DNA from: an uncultured Clostridia bacterium
GTDB taxonomy: Bacteria; Bacillota; Clostridia; TANB77; CAG-508
Length of the DNA: 31,210 nt
NCBI GenBank assembly: GCA_934155625.1
Contig: CAKPHD010000017.1
Span: forward strand, 1 to 31,210
Reading direction: 5' to 3'
The notes below the pieces were generated by a model. It searched no databases. It saw nothing but the letters and a program-made list of their open reading frames with translations, and had not been told where the DNA came from. A program made the position numbers and the translations under genes. This document shows positions 6,368 to 15,386 of this stretch, in pieces (position 1 is the first letter of the stretch; every line of letters starts with the position of its first letter).

Positions 6368-7480
6368 ATGAAGAAAAATCATTTTTATATATTAAAATTA
6401 AAACAACTTGTCTTACCATTTCTATTAATCATATTTACAATATGTCTAGTAATATTTTCTAACACTAATCTATATGCAGCCAAAAACGGTTTGTTATTAT
6501 GGGCTAATTCAATAGTCCCTACCTTGTTTCCTTTCTTTGTTGCCACTGAATTATTAAGCCACACAAATTTTACATATTATTTAGGAAAAATTTTAAATAG
6601 ATTTATGAAACCTATATTTAATATTAGAGGTGAGGGGAGTTTCGCTCTTATAATGGGAATTATTAGTGGATATCCAACAGGTGCTAAAATCGCTGCAAAT
6701 TTTCGTTTAAATAATATCTGTTCAAAAGAAGAATGTGAACGTCTTTTAAGTTTTACTAACAATTCCGGGCCTTTATTTATTTTAGGAACTGTAGGAATTT
6801 CAATGTTTGGTAATTCTACAATTGGAATTTTACTACTAATCAGTCACTTATTAGCAGCTATTACTGTAGGTATTATTTTTAGATTTTGGAAATCTAATAT
6901 CAAACAATCATCTATCAATAACACTTCTTATAAAACTTTTAATGATAATATCTCTCTATCAAATTTAGGTGGAATAATTGGAAATAGCATTACAAATTCC
7001 ATCAATACTATTTTATTAATTGGTGGATTTGTAGTTTTATTTTCTGTTATAATATCTATCTTACAAAATAGTCAGTTTCTAAATGTACTAACAAAATTGT
7101 TAAATCCTATATTTAACTTTTTACACATTCCAGAGAAATTTACAACAGGCTTCATTTCTGGATTTTTAGAACTAACAAATGGACTTAATATTATTTGTAA
7201 TATTCCAGAAAAACATCTATCTTATAACATTATTTTAGCTTCTTTTCTTCTAGGTTTAGGAGGATTATCTGTTTTACTCCAAGTCTGGAGCACCATCGCC
7301 AAAACAGATTTGTCAATAAAACCATACGTTTTTGGAAAACTTTTACATGCTTGTATTTCTGCTTTGTATACTTTTCTACTTATAAAAAATTTTGTTATTT
7401 TTAATTTTAATTTACGGCTAAAACGGCCAAAAGGTGCTCTCCCTTTTGACCGTTTTTTACAATTTATTTCTTTTTCTTAA
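6368..7480 (+). CDS. ylbJ: Sporulation integral membrane protein YlbJ
   Basis: Protein of 370 residues with repeated hydrophobic segments and the YlbJ/nucleoside-recognition (Gate) motifs: ANSIVPTLFPFFVATELL near residue 45, IMGIISGYPTGAKIAA near 95, FTNNSGPLFILGTVG near 130 and FISGFLELTNGL near 255. YlbJ acts in the mother cell during spore cortex formation. ATG 6368 follows GAGGTG by four bases; the in-frame TTG at 6356 overlaps that site. The last 20 or so codons run through a terminator hairpin and overlap the end of the convergent gene by 17 bases. Confidence 0.9.
   Translation: MKKNHFYILKLKQLVLPFLLIIFTICLVIFSNTNLYAAKNGLLLWANSIVPTLFPFFVATELLSHTNFTYYLGKILNRFMKPIFNIRGEGSFALIMGIISGYPTGAKIAANFRLNNICSKEECERLLSFTNNSGPLFILGTVGISMFGNSTIGILLLISHLLAAITVGIIFRFWKSNIKQSSINNTSYKTFNDNISLSNLGGIIGNSITNSINTILLIGGFVVLFSVIISILQNSQFLNVLTKLLNPIFNFLHIPEKFTTGFISGFLELTNGLNIICNIPEKHLSYNIILASFLLGLGGLSVLLQVWSTIAKTDLSIKPYVFGKLLHACISALYTFLLIKNFVIFNFNLRLKRPKGALPFDRFLQFISFS
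7421..7458. terminator. Terminator overlapping the ylbJ coding end
   Basis: AAACGGCCAAAAGG pairs with CCTTTTGACCGTTT (one mismatch) with a seven-base loop, followed by a run of T on the plus strand; TTTT also follows on the minus strand. It likely serves both convergent genes, though it lies inside the ylbJ reading frame. Confidence 0.75.
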
Positions 7481-9317
7481 AAATTACTACTAAAGCTATA
7501 AAAACTAATATTGCTAATACTAGTATAATAAACAAAAAATTGTTATTGATTGATATTTTGTTGTCTTGTATGTCTGAATTTGAATTATTATTTAACTCAC
7601 CTGCTATTTTATTAACAATATATGTATCTGATAATTTTTCTTTCGTAATTACATATGAAGAATTATGATCTATATAGAATTCATAATATCCATCTTCTGT
7701 CATTTTTAAGTCATTTCCAATCTCATCATATAATTTTTGATCTTTATAATAATAATATACATTTGCCTCTTTGCTATTCAAAATATTATTCATTATATTA
7801 GAATTTGCAATTCTTATTAAACATTTTCCTGGAAGTACCCCATTGTCTGCAAAAATAATATTTATTCCTTCGCTTATTCCTGTTAACTCATCTACATTGT
7901 CTGTTATTTGTACACTTACATCTATTGATTTTGCACCTTTTATATCATTTCCATTAAATATCCATTCAATATCATTATATTTTATTACTAATATTTTGTC
8001 TTGACCTTTTATTGCATCAAATAAAGCTTGACTTATTATTGGGTTAGTTGACGCATCAACTTCAACCTTTATATTAGACTCTACTTCACTTATCTTTTTT
8101 ATTATTTCCATAGTTATTTTGTCATTATCTATATTTAATATATCGATATCATCCAAGTTATTTTCTTCAACTGTTATTACTGAATCAAAATTAAAATGTT
8201 CAATTGCAGACATTGTATCGCCTTTTCTGTATTCCTTCTTATTTCCCTCTTTGTCTTTTAGTTCAACATAATTTAATTCATAATTACCTGATTCTGTTGT
8301 CCATGGTATTACAAAATATGGTTCATTAGTTATATCCTTTAAATATACAATAAAATTCTTTCCATTTACAGTATCATTAAATGATAACATAGCTTGCGCT
8401 ACTTTAAAATCAGATACTCGCATATCAACATATACTTTTTCGTTTTTCTTAGCTTTTTCACTTAATAAAGCTATTGATTTCAAAACTGTTGTCTCTGTTG
8501 TAGATGTTGTTTCTTTTTCTCTATTTGCAATTTTAAAATTAACATCAAAATTCAATTTTTTTGCATTATTATCACTATCATCTTTACTATAGACAATATA
8601 ATCTTCTTTATTTGGATTTATATAAACATTTGAAATATAGTAATCACCGTCAACTAGATTTGACATATTCCATACTTTCGAAAAGTCTATATATTGTAAT
8701 CCATTTTCTTGTTCTAAAGTTAGTAATGCAGAAGAATTATACTCATTTTTGTTTCTTACTATTATTGTAACAAGATTTACATTTCCTGTTCCTTTAATTT
8801 CGACATCCAACCATAATTTTTCTACTTTTCCTTTTGTTATTGTATCATAATGTGAACCTAATGATAAGTTAGTTAATTCTAAAGTATTCTTTTGGGTTGG
8901 TGCCACTGCTTTTACATATTTCTTTCCAAAGCAATTTGTATAATTCATTCCACCTTGTGAGGTTGCATATCCAATAGTTTCATCATTGCATTTTACTTCT
9001 ATCATTGTTATTTCGTATTGTACTCCCTCTACAACTGAATCTGGCATTATAAAATATGGACTATTTGTTTTTATATCACAAACATCTGCTGTTAAATATT
9101 GTGTATTTCCCATCAAAAATACTCTTACTGATGTTACATCATTCATGCAGTAAAGGTCAACATACACCTTTTCTCCCTTTTCTGCTTCTGTAGTTTTTAC
9201 ATATAATCCTGTAAAATTGTGAAATGCTCCTGTCTCTGCTTTTACTACTGTTGCTGATATTAATAATGTCAATATTGTTATTAATATCATAATAATTAGT
9301 TTTTTCTTTTCTCTCAT
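7464..9317 (-). CDS. Secreted, C-terminally membrane-anchored surface protein
   Basis: Protein of 617 residues that I cannot assign to a named family. Residues 1-28 form a signal peptide (charged MREKKK, hydrophobic core, VKA cleavage site before ET). The body is beta-rich, and two segments are similar to each other: KGEKVYVDLYCMNDVTSVRV with PYFIMPD, and KNEKVYVDMRVSDFKVAQAM with PYFVIPW. This suggests duplicated Ig-like or adhesin-type modules. A C-terminal hydrophobic helix followed by KKKK anchors it in the membrane. ATG 9317 has AAGGGGAA upstream. It lies 14 bases after the patatin gene and is probably co-transcribed. Confidence 0.8.
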   Translation of the reverse strand: MREKKKLIIMILITILTLLISATVVKAETGAFHNFTGLYVKTTEAEKGEKVYVDLYCMNDVTSVRVFLMGNTQYLTADVCDIKTNSPYFIMPDSVVEGVQYEITMIEVKCNDETIGYATSQGGMNYTNCFGKKYVKAVAPTQKNTLELTNLSLGSHYDTITKGKVEKLWLDVEIKGTGNVNLVTIIVRNKNEYNSSALLTLEQENGLQYIDFSKVWNMSNLVDGDYYISNVYINPNKEDYIVYSKDDSDNNAKKLNFDVNFKIANREKETTSTTETTVLKSIALLSEKAKKNEKVYVDMRVSDFKVAQAMLSFNDTVNGKNFIVYLKDITNEPYFVIPWTTESGNYELNYVELKDKEGNKKEYRKGDTMSAIEHFNFDSVITVEENNLDDIDILNIDNDKITMEIIKKISEVESNIKVEVDASTNPIISQALFDAIKGQDKILVIKYNDIEWIFNGNDIKGAKSIDVSVQITDNVDELTGISEGINIIFADNGVLPGKCLIRIANSNIMNNILNSKEANVYYYYKDQKLYDEIGNDLKMTEDGYYEFYIDHNSSYVITKEKLSDTYIVNKIAGELNNNSNSDIQDNKISINNNFLFIILVLAILVFIALVVIFKKKK

Positions 9318-9331
9318 TCTTATTTCCCCTT

Positions 9332-10177
9332 TTAACAATTTTTAATTTTATCAATATTTTTGATAACAGTATCATAGCCAAACTTATAGCACTTATCTAA
9401 TTTTTCTATATCAAATAGACCAGCTCTATCAGTTGGAACAGTAAGAACCAAATCACTTTGTTCAAAACTTTTTTCAGCAATCTTATTTCCCATAATATCA
9501 AGAGTCTTCATTATTATATCCATCACATCACAATTTTCTTCTACTGAATCTGATTCAAAATTAACAGCAATAACTTTTTTATCATATATTTGTTTTAATG
9601 GTAAAACTGGTGTATTATCTAAAACACCTCCATCCATAAAAATATGCTTTTTATATTCACATGGGCAGAAAAATGCTGGAAAACTACTACTTGCTCTTAC
9701 TGCTTTACCTATTCCAATTTCAGTTATTAAATTATCTTTAAAATCCTCTCTTGGAGCACAATTGGTAATTATATATTCCTTTGCTTCTGCAATATCTACT
9801 GTTGATATTACAAGTGGCATTTTTATATCTCCAACAGTTCTTACCTTTTTTCTTAATGCTAATTCATTAAACATTTTTTCAAGCATGGTTCCATCATTTA
9901 ATCCTGAAAATCCCACTTTTTTGTTTTTTAACAGATTTCCAAATCCATTTAATAATGTTGCATTTCCTATATTTATTATGTCTTGTGCATATTTTTTGAA
10001 CAATACATATATATAATATGGCTTGTAACCCATAGCATATAAGGTGGCAACAATGCTTCCTGCGCTTGTACCACCTATTGCTTCTACTTTTATATTATTT
10101 TCTTCTAGAGCCTTTAAAACTCCTGCATGTGCAATTCCTCTAATTCCTCCACCTGCTAGTGCTATTCCTACTCCCAT
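9332..10177 (-). CDS. Patatin-like phospholipase family protein
   Basis: Protein of 281 residues with all catalytic marks of the patatin family: oxyanion loop GGGIRG (residues 9-14), nucleophile elbow GTSAG (Ser38) and the DGG motif with Asp182 (FMDGGVLDNTPV), giving the Ser-Asp dyad. It resembles the bacterial RssA/YlbK-type esterases. There is no signal peptide, so it is likely cytoplasmic or at the inner face of the membrane, acting on lipids. AGGAGG precedes the ATG. The WG-repeat gene lies upstream and the surface protein gene downstream on the same strand. Confidence 0.92.
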   Translation of the reverse strand: MGVGIALAGGGIRGIAHAGVLKALEENNIKVEAIGGTSAGSIVATLYAMGYKPYYIYVLFKKYAQDIINIGNATLLNGFGNLLKNKKVGFSGLNDGTMLEKMFNELALRKKVRTVGDIKMPLVISTVDIAEAKEYIITNCAPREDFKDNLITEIGIGKAVRASSSFPAFFCPCEYKKHIFMDGGVLDNTPVLPLKQIYDKKVIAVNFESDSVEENCDVMDIIMKTLDIMGNKIAEKSFEQSDLVLTVPTDRAGLFDIEKLDKCYKFGYDTVIKNIDKIKNC

Positions 10178-10242
10178 AATCAGAAACCTCCTAAAACAAC
10201 TAATATATATTAATTATTCTCTATTTTTTATGTTTCTAATCT

Positions 10243-11640
10243 TTATTTTGTGATAACTTTACCATTATTATCTAATAAAATTTCCTGTTCATTATTTTTA
10301 ACTTTTACACCATCATTTAAGATTTCTATATTAGCATTGCTCATTTCTAATGCTAAGTCAAATTTATTGTCATATATGTCTGTTTTATTTGTTTCAAAAT
10401 CTATTGCCTGGAAAATTGATTTTCCTTTTATTAATTGTATAACATCATAATTAAATTCTACAACTATATTCTCACCTGTATCTATAACACCTACTTTATC
10501 TTGTTCATTTGTTGCTATAAAATAATTGTCATATGCATATTCTATAAAATGATAATTTTGCTTTGTTAAATCTTCAAAATTTGAATCTATTACTGTATAT
10601 TTCCCATCCTGATTTTTTATAAAATATTTCGAATTTGATGTACTATTAATATATTCATTAAATGGAATGTCCACAGTCTTTCCATTTGTATCAAATACCT
10701 TTTGTTCCTCATCTTTTGAACCATATAAATAAATTCCATTTACTGTTAGCTCTGTATATTCAGTTGGAATTATCTCTACACCTTTTAAATTTATTGCACC
10801 ATATTGTTTTGTTCTTTCAACTATAAATACTTGTAAATCGGAATTATAATCTATTGATTGATATTGTGTATTGATTATTTTACTATTATTAATAAATACC
10901 CCATATTGCCCATTTTGTGATGCAATTAAATATGTATCACTTTTTATTTGTGTTAATCTTGTAATTTGATTATATTCTTCATTTAATACTTGTACACCGT
11001 CAGAATCATAATATCCATATCTATATCCATCATTTGTAATTACACTTACAATATACCCTGCCTTTTTATATCCATTTTCATCTGTATAAAATCCATCAGA
11101 TTGTATTGAATCATATTTATTTTTGATTTTTGTATTTCCCTTTTCATCAATTATTCCGTACTCGCCATTTTCTTTAACTAACACTTCTCCTTCTTTGTCA
11201 GTTAAGCTTGTTAAATCTTCATACTTTGCATCTGTAACAGTTTTTCCTGTGATATTTAGCAATCCATATTTTCCATTTTTCTCATATCTTAAAATGTTTT
11301 TTTCATATTTTGAATCAGCATATTCTATCAATTCTACATCATCATAATCTTGAAAGATTGTTTCATTTTTTAAATTAACAAATTTCGCATCTTCGCCATT
11401 TTCACACATGAACACATCTCTATGTTCATTCGGAATTATAATCTTGTCATACTGAGGCTCTATTATTATATTTTCGCCATCTTTTACTCCGACTTTTCCA
11501 TTCTCTTCTATTGTTTCATAATTTTTTGATGTATCTACTTTTTCATTTGTTAATCTTTCTTTATTTGGTATATATATTGATATTGCTAAACTTACTATTA
11601 CAATAATTGCAACTATTATTATACTTACTTTTTTAGACAT
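10243..11640 (-). CDS. WG-repeat protein with N-terminal membrane anchor
   Basis: Protein of 465 residues. An N-terminal hydrophobic helix (SIIIVAIIVIVSLAISIYIP) without a clear cleavage site anchors it to the membrane. The rest is a chain of degenerate WG-type repeats: GKVGVKDGENIIIEPQYD, GKYGLLNITGKTVTDAKYED, GEYGIIDEKGN, GQYGVFINNS, KQYGAINLKGVEIIPTEY and DKVGVIDTGENIVVEFNYD. The Trp is replaced by Tyr or Val. Such repeats form beta structures, and the role is unknown. Its promoter is at 11671-11699. Patatin follows after 65 bases, so the three genes may form one transcript. Confidence 0.85.
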   Translation of the reverse strand: MSKKVSIIIVAIIVIVSLAISIYIPNKERLTNEKVDTSKNYETIEENGKVGVKDGENIIIEPQYDKIIIPNEHRDVFMCENGEDAKFVNLKNETIFQDYDDVELIEYADSKYEKNILRYEKNGKYGLLNITGKTVTDAKYEDLTSLTDKEGEVLVKENGEYGIIDEKGNTKIKNKYDSIQSDGFYTDENGYKKAGYIVSVITNDGYRYGYYDSDGVQVLNEEYNQITRLTQIKSDTYLIASQNGQYGVFINNSKIINTQYQSIDYNSDLQVFIVERTKQYGAINLKGVEIIPTEYTELTVNGIYLYGSKDEEQKVFDTNGKTVDIPFNEYINSTSNSKYFIKNQDGKYTVIDSNFEDLTKQNYHFIEYAYDNYFIATNEQDKVGVIDTGENIVVEFNYDVIQLIKGKSIFQAIDFETNKTDIYDNKFDLALEMSNANIEILNDGVKVKNNEQEILLDNNGKVITK

Positions 11641-11670
11641 ATTTTTACCTCTTTCTTCTTAGATAATTTT

Positions 11671-11699
11671 ATTGTACTATTATAATCCCATTTTTTCAA
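11671..11699 (-). promoter_or_regulatory. Promoter of WG-repeat gene
   Basis: Minus strand: TTGAAA (11699-11694), 17-base spacer, TACAAT (11676-11671). AAAGAGGT lies before the ATG at 11640. The promoter is divergent from asnS. Confidence 0.65.
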
Positions 11700-11717
11700 T
11701 ATATTTTTGCATTTTCC

Positions 11718-11746
11718 TTGTTTTTTTTGACTTAGTATTGTATAAT
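11718..11746 (+). promoter_or_regulatory. Likely asnS promoter
   Basis: TTGTTT (11718-11723), 17-base spacer, TATAAT (11741-11746), about 115 bases before the asnS start. TTGACT at 11727 is too close to the -10 box to serve. Confidence 0.5.
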
Positions 11747-11776
11747 CTTTACATAATAATATTAATATATTGTAAT

Positions 11777-11840
11777 GCCTATTTTGATACAGGCTATTTT
11801 AATGTATGTCACATTGTGATAAGCTATGGTTTCTATAGGC
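11777..11840 (+). other. Possible structured leader of asnS
   Basis: GCCTAT (11777-11782) can pair with ATAGGC (11835-11840), and inside lie TCACA/TGTGA and GCCT/AGGC pairings. No T-box sequence is present. This may be a simple leader fold or chance. Confidence 0.25.
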
Positions 11841-11860
11841 AAGAAAGGGATGGATTATTT

Positions 11861-13249
11861 ATGACAGATTTAACTATAAAAGATTTATTTAGAAATACTG
11901 CAGATTATGCAAATAAAGAAGTTACATTAGAAGGATGGGTACGAACAGTTAGAGATTCAAAAACATTTGGATTTATAGAACTAAATGATGGTTCTTTTTT
12001 TAAGAATGTTCAAATTGTTTTTAATGATAAATTATCAAATTTTGCAGAAATAGCAAAACTTACAATCAGTTCAACAATTAAAGTTACAGGTACTTTAGTC
12101 ATTACAGAAAATGCTAAGCAACCATTTGAAATTCAAGCAGCTGAAATTATTGTAGAAGATTTATGTGATGCAGATTATCCACTTCAAAAGAAAAGACACT
12201 CTTTTGAATATTTACGTACAATTGCACATCTTCGTCCAAGAACAAATACTTTCAGTGCTGTTTTTAGAATTAGAAGTGTTGCAGCATTTGCTATACATGA
12301 ATATTTTCAAGAACGTGGATATGTATATGTTCACACTCCAATAATCACATGTGCAGACTGCGAAGGTTCTGCTGAAATGTTCAAATTAACAACATTAAAT
12401 CTTGATGAAGAATTACCAAAAAAAGATGGTAAAACAGACTTTGGCGAAGATTTATTTGGAAGAAAAGCCTACATCACAGGTTCAGGCCAATTGCATGGAG
12501 AAACATTTGCCTCTGCCTTTGGAAAAATCTATACATTTGGTCCAACATTAAGGAGTGAAAACTCAAACACAAAAACACATGCAAATGAATTCTGGATGAT
12601 TGAACCTGAAATTTCATTCTGCGATTTAGATGGATTAATGGATATCGAAGAAGATTGTTTAAAATATATTGTAAAAGCAGTTATGGACAAATGTCCAGAA
12701 GAAATAGCTTTCTGTGATGCATTTATCGAAAAGGGATTAAAAGAAAAATTAACAAAATTATTAAATTCAGAATTTGTTAGAATAGACCATAAAGATGCTA
12801 TTGATATATTGAAAAAAGCTGATAGACAATGGGAATTCCAACCAGACTATGGCGAAGATTTGGCAAAAGAACATGAAAAATATATTACAGAATATTTCAA
12901 TGGACCTGTTTTTGTTAAAAACTGGCCAAAAGATATCAAATCATATTACATGAAGCTTAACCCAGATGGAAAAACAGTTGCTGCCGTTGACTTAGAAGTT
13001 CCTGGTGCAGGTGAAATTATGGGTGGTTCTCAAAGAGAAGAAGATTATGAAAAATTAACTAACAGAATGAACGAAATGGGAATTGCAACAGACCCATTAT
13101 ATTGGTATTTAGACTTACGTAGATTTGGTACTAATATCCACTCTGGATTTGGTTTAGGCTTTGAAAGATTACTTATGTATATTACAGGAATTGAAAACAT
13201 TAGAGATGTTATTCCTTATCCAAGAACTCCAAATAATTGTGAATTTTAA
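11861..13249 (+). CDS. asnS: Asparaginyl-tRNA synthetase
   Basis: Protein of 462 residues, normal for the family. The N-terminal OB anticodon-binding fold (VTLEGWVRTVRDSKTFGFIELNDG) is followed by the class II core: motif 2 at FGPTLRSENSNTKTHANEFWMIEPE and motif 3 at GFGLGFERLLMYITGIENIRDVIPYPRTP. The sequence AHLRPRTNTFSAVFRIRS favours AsnS over AspS. It charges tRNA-Asn in the cytoplasm. ATG 11861 with AAAGGGATGG upstream is chosen; the reading from 11672 would include the promoter. The hairpin repeat array A follows four bases after the stop. Confidence 0.96.
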   Translation: MTDLTIKDLFRNTADYANKEVTLEGWVRTVRDSKTFGFIELNDGSFFKNVQIVFNDKLSNFAEIAKLTISSTIKVTGTLVITENAKQPFEIQAAEIIVEDLCDADYPLQKKRHSFEYLRTIAHLRPRTNTFSAVFRIRSVAAFAIHEYFQERGYVYVHTPIITCADCEGSAEMFKLTTLNLDEELPKKDGKTDFGEDLFGRKAYITGSGQLHGETFASAFGKIYTFGPTLRSENSNTKTHANEFWMIEPEISFCDLDGLMDIEEDCLKYIVKAVMDKCPEEIAFCDAFIEKGLKEKLTKLLNSEFVRIDHKDAIDILKKADRQWEFQPDYGEDLAKEHEKYITEYFNGPVFVKNWPKDIKSYYMKLNPDGKTVAAVDLEVPGAGEIMGGSQREEDYEKLTNRMNEMGIATDPLYWYLDLRRFGTNIHSGFGLGFERLLMYITGIENIRDVIPYPRTPNNCEF

Positions 13250-13252
13250 TTT

Positions 13253-13289
13253 TGCACCGATGGGACCGGTTCTCATCGGTGCATTTTTT
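13253..13289 (+). terminator. asnS terminator, made by first repeat hairpin
   Basis: TGCACCGATG pairs perfectly with CATCGGTGCA around the 11-base loop GGACCGGTTCT, followed by TTTTTTG. It begins four bases after the asnS stop. The loop is that of the repeat family described at 13253-13374. Confidence 0.85.
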
Positions 13290-13374
13290 GTTACTTTTGT
13301 TACTTTTGTTACTTTTGGGACCGGTTCTCTCCGGTACATTTTTGTTACTTTTGGGACCGGTTCTCAAAAGTACA
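13253..13374 (+). repeat. Hairpin repeat array A (3 copies)
   Basis: Cores GGGACCGGTTCTC start at 13262, 13317 and 13353. Copy 1 has a perfect 10-bp stem and copy 3 an 8-bp stem TACTTTTG/CAAAAGTA. Copy 2 joins a left arm of the TACTTTT type to a right arm of the CGGTACA type, so its arms do not match. The wider gap before copy 2 (55 instead of 36) comes from three tandem TTACTTTTG units at 13291-13317. The array lies between convergent asnS and accC. Confidence 0.85.
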
Positions 13375-13388
13375 TTTTGTGAATAAGT

Positions 13389-14726
13389 TTAAAATTCTTT
13401 TGCAATAAAAGATGTATCATAATTATTAGTAACAAAATTTTGATTTTCTAAAATTTTATATATAAAATCTCTATTCGTATCAATTCCGTCAATTACTAGC
13501 TCTGCTATTGCACTTTTCATTTTAGCAATAGACTCATCTCTATTTTTTCCATGGACTATTATTTTTGCAAGCATAGAATCATAATTTTGCGGTACCGTAT
13601 ATCCTTCATATATAGCCGTATCAACTCTTATTCCATTTCCTCCAGGTAAATGAAGACCTGTTATCTTGCCAGGACATGGCATAAAGTTTCTATCTGGATT
13701 TTCTGCATTTATACGCACTTCTAAGCTATGACCATTAATTTTTATATCTTTTTGAGTATACTGCAACATATCACCACTTGCTATTTTTATTTGTTCTTTT
13801 ATAACATCAATTCCTGTAACCTCTTCTGTAACAGGATGTTCCACCTGTACTCTTGTATTCATTTCCATAAAATAAAAATCTTTATTTTTATCCACCAGAA
13901 ACTCGATTGTTCCAGCATTACTATATCCGATTTTTTTGACTGCTTTTACTGCAATTTTTCCCATTTTTTCTCTTATTTGATCTGAAATGAAACTACTTGG
14001 TGTTTCTTCCATCACCTTTTGATTGCGTCTTTGAACCGAACAGTCTCTATCTCCCAAATGTATACAATTTCCATGTTCATCTGCAAGAATTTGTATCTCT
14101 ATATGACGTGGATTCTCAACAAATTTTTCCATATATATGCTATCATCATTAAAAGAAACTTTTGCTTCTTGTTTAACAATATCATATTCTTTTTGTAATT
14201 CATCTTCTGTGTAAGCAATTCTAATTCCTCTGCCTCCTCCTCCAGCTGATGCTTTTAGAATAACTGGATACTTTATTTTGGTTGCTAATTTTATTGCTTG
14301 TTCTTTTGATTCTATTAGTCCGTCAGAACCTGGTACCACTGGTACATCTGCTTTTTTCATAGTTTCCTTTGCCTTTGACTTATTCCCTAGTAATTCTATT
14401 AATTCATGTTTCGGTCCAATAAACTTTATCCCTATCTCTTCACACATTTTTGCAAAATTAGCATTTTCAGATAAAAATCCAAAACCCGGATGAATACTGT
14501 CAGCCCCTGTTAAACAAGCTGCCTCTAATATGGCTTTTATATTTAAATAGCTTTTATTGGACTGAGCTGGTCCTATACAAACCGCTTCATCAGCCAATGT
14601 TCTATGTAATGCATTTTTATCTGCTTCTGAATATACAGCTACTGTTCTTATTCCCATTTCTCTACAAACTCTAATAATCCTTACCGCAATTTCTCCTCTA
14701 TTTGCTATTAATACTTTTTTTAACAT
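13389..14726 (-). CDS. accC: Acetyl-CoA carboxylase biotin carboxylase subunit
   Basis: Protein of 445 residues, full length. It carries the N-terminal biotin carboxylase fold (KVLIANRGEIAVRIIRVCRE), the ATP-grasp glycine loop KASAGGGGRGIR, the catalytic segment FMEMNTRVQVEHPVTEEVTG and a C-terminal domain with GYTVPQNYDSMLAKIIVHG. It carboxylates biotin on AccB using ATP and bicarbonate, the first step of malonyl-CoA synthesis. It is the last gene of the leftward fatty acid cluster; accD and accA, which often follow, are missing and asnS converges instead. The ATG at 14726 has GGAGG upstream. Repeat arrays flank both ends. Confidence 0.96.
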   Translation of the reverse strand: MLKKVLIANRGEIAVRIIRVCREMGIRTVAVYSEADKNALHRTLADEAVCIGPAQSNKSYLNIKAILEAACLTGADSIHPGFGFLSENANFAKMCEEIGIKFIGPKHELIELLGNKSKAKETMKKADVPVVPGSDGLIESKEQAIKLATKIKYPVILKASAGGGGRGIRIAYTEDELQKEYDIVKQEAKVSFNDDSIYMEKFVENPRHIEIQILADEHGNCIHLGDRDCSVQRRNQKVMEETPSSFISDQIREKMGKIAVKAVKKIGYSNAGTIEFLVDKNKDFYFMEMNTRVQVEHPVTEEVTGIDVIKEQIKIASGDMLQYTQKDIKINGHSLEVRINAENPDRNFMPCPGKITGLHLPGGNGIRVDTAIYEGYTVPQNYDSMLAKIIVHGKNRDESIAKMKSAIAELVIDGIDTNRDFIYKILENQNFVTNNYDTSFIAKEF

Positions 14727-14747
14727 TTTTCCTCCTTTTTCTTTTCA

Positions 14748-14852
14748 GGTACCGTTGGGACCGGTTCTCTGCGGTACCTTTTTGTGGTACGTTTGGGACC
14801 GGTTCTCTTCCGTACCTTTTTGTTACTTTTGGGACCGGTTCTTAAAAGTACC
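14748..14852 (+). repeat. Hairpin repeat array B (3 copies)
   Basis: Cores start at 14757, 14795 and 14831 (spacing 38 and 36). Stems: GGTACCG/CGGTACC, GGTACG/CGTACC and TACTTTT/AAAAGTA. The first two are followed by TTTTTG on the plus strand. It lies between the fabZ stop and the accC start; the last copy directly abuts the fabZ stop codon. The strand given is the one on which the core reads GGGACCGGTTCT; the genes run the other way. Confidence 0.85.
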
Positions 14853-15275
14853 TTACACAACTGCAAATGTCAATTCTCCCTTAGCCACAATCTTTCCGTC
14901 CACAGTAGCTACTGCCTCTCCAACTCCTATTGGCCCTTTTTTCTTTATTATCTTGACTTCTAATTTTAAAACATCTCCTGGAATAACTATCTTTTTAAAT
15001 CTCATTTTATCTATTCCACCAAACAATGCATTTTTTCCTTTATTTTCTTCCATACTTAAAATTGCCACTGCACCAGTTTGTGCCAAAGCTTCTGTTATAA
15101 GTACTCCTGGCATTATTGGATTTCCAGGAAAATGTCCTTGAAAATACCATTCATTTATATTCACATTTTTATATGCTATTGCATTTTCTCCTGGAGTATA
15201 GTCTTCTACTTTATCTATCATCAAAAATGGTGCTCTTTGTGGTATTATTTTTTCAATTTCTTTTATACTTAACAT
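14853..15275 (-). CDS. fabZ: 3-hydroxyacyl-ACP dehydratase FabZ
   Basis: Protein of 140 residues with the hot-dog fold and the FabZ active site: His48 in FQGHFPGNPIMPGVLI and Glu62 in TEALAQTGAV. The start IIPQRAPFLMIDKV is typical. It removes water from 3-hydroxyacyl-ACP to give the enoyl-ACP. It lies between accB and accC, an order known from clostridial fab operons. The ATG at 15275 follows GGAGG. Arrays B and C of the hairpin repeat flank it. Confidence 0.96.
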   Translation of the reverse strand: MLSIKEIEKIIPQRAPFLMIDKVEDYTPGENAIAYKNVNINEWYFQGHFPGNPIMPGVLITEALAQTGAVAILSMEENKGKNALFGGIDKMRFKKIVIPGDVLKLEVKIIKKKGPIGVGEAVATVDGKIVAKGELTFAVV

Positions 15276-15314
15276 TATTATTTGCCTCCATTTAATTCAA
15301 TACATTTAAAATTT

Positions 15315-15380
15315 GGTACCGTTGGGACCGGTTCTCTGAGGTACCTTTTTGTTACTTTTGGGACCGGTTCTTAAAAGTAC
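15315..15380 (+). repeat. Hairpin repeat array C (2 copies)
   Basis: Cores at 15324 and 15360 (spacing 36). Stems: GGTACC/GGTACC and TACTTTT/AAAAGTA. TTTTTG follows the first copy and TTTTTATT the second on the plus strand. It lies between the accB stop and the fabZ start. The layout closely matches array B without its middle copy. Confidence 0.85.
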
Positions 15381-15386
15381 TTTTTA

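Noticed and set aside
11727..11746. TTGACT as -35 box of asnS
   Set aside because: It is only eight bases from the TATAAT box; TTGTTT at 11718 has the correct spacing.
13161..13382. Open frame over array A with repeated FVTFGTGS peptides
   Set aside because: It overlaps the end of asnS and translates the hairpin repeats; no ribosome binding site.
14755..15141. 128-residue plus-strand open frame over array B and fabZ
   Set aside because: It is antisense to fabZ and starts inside the repeats; peptides such as WDRFLKVPY come from the repeat itself.
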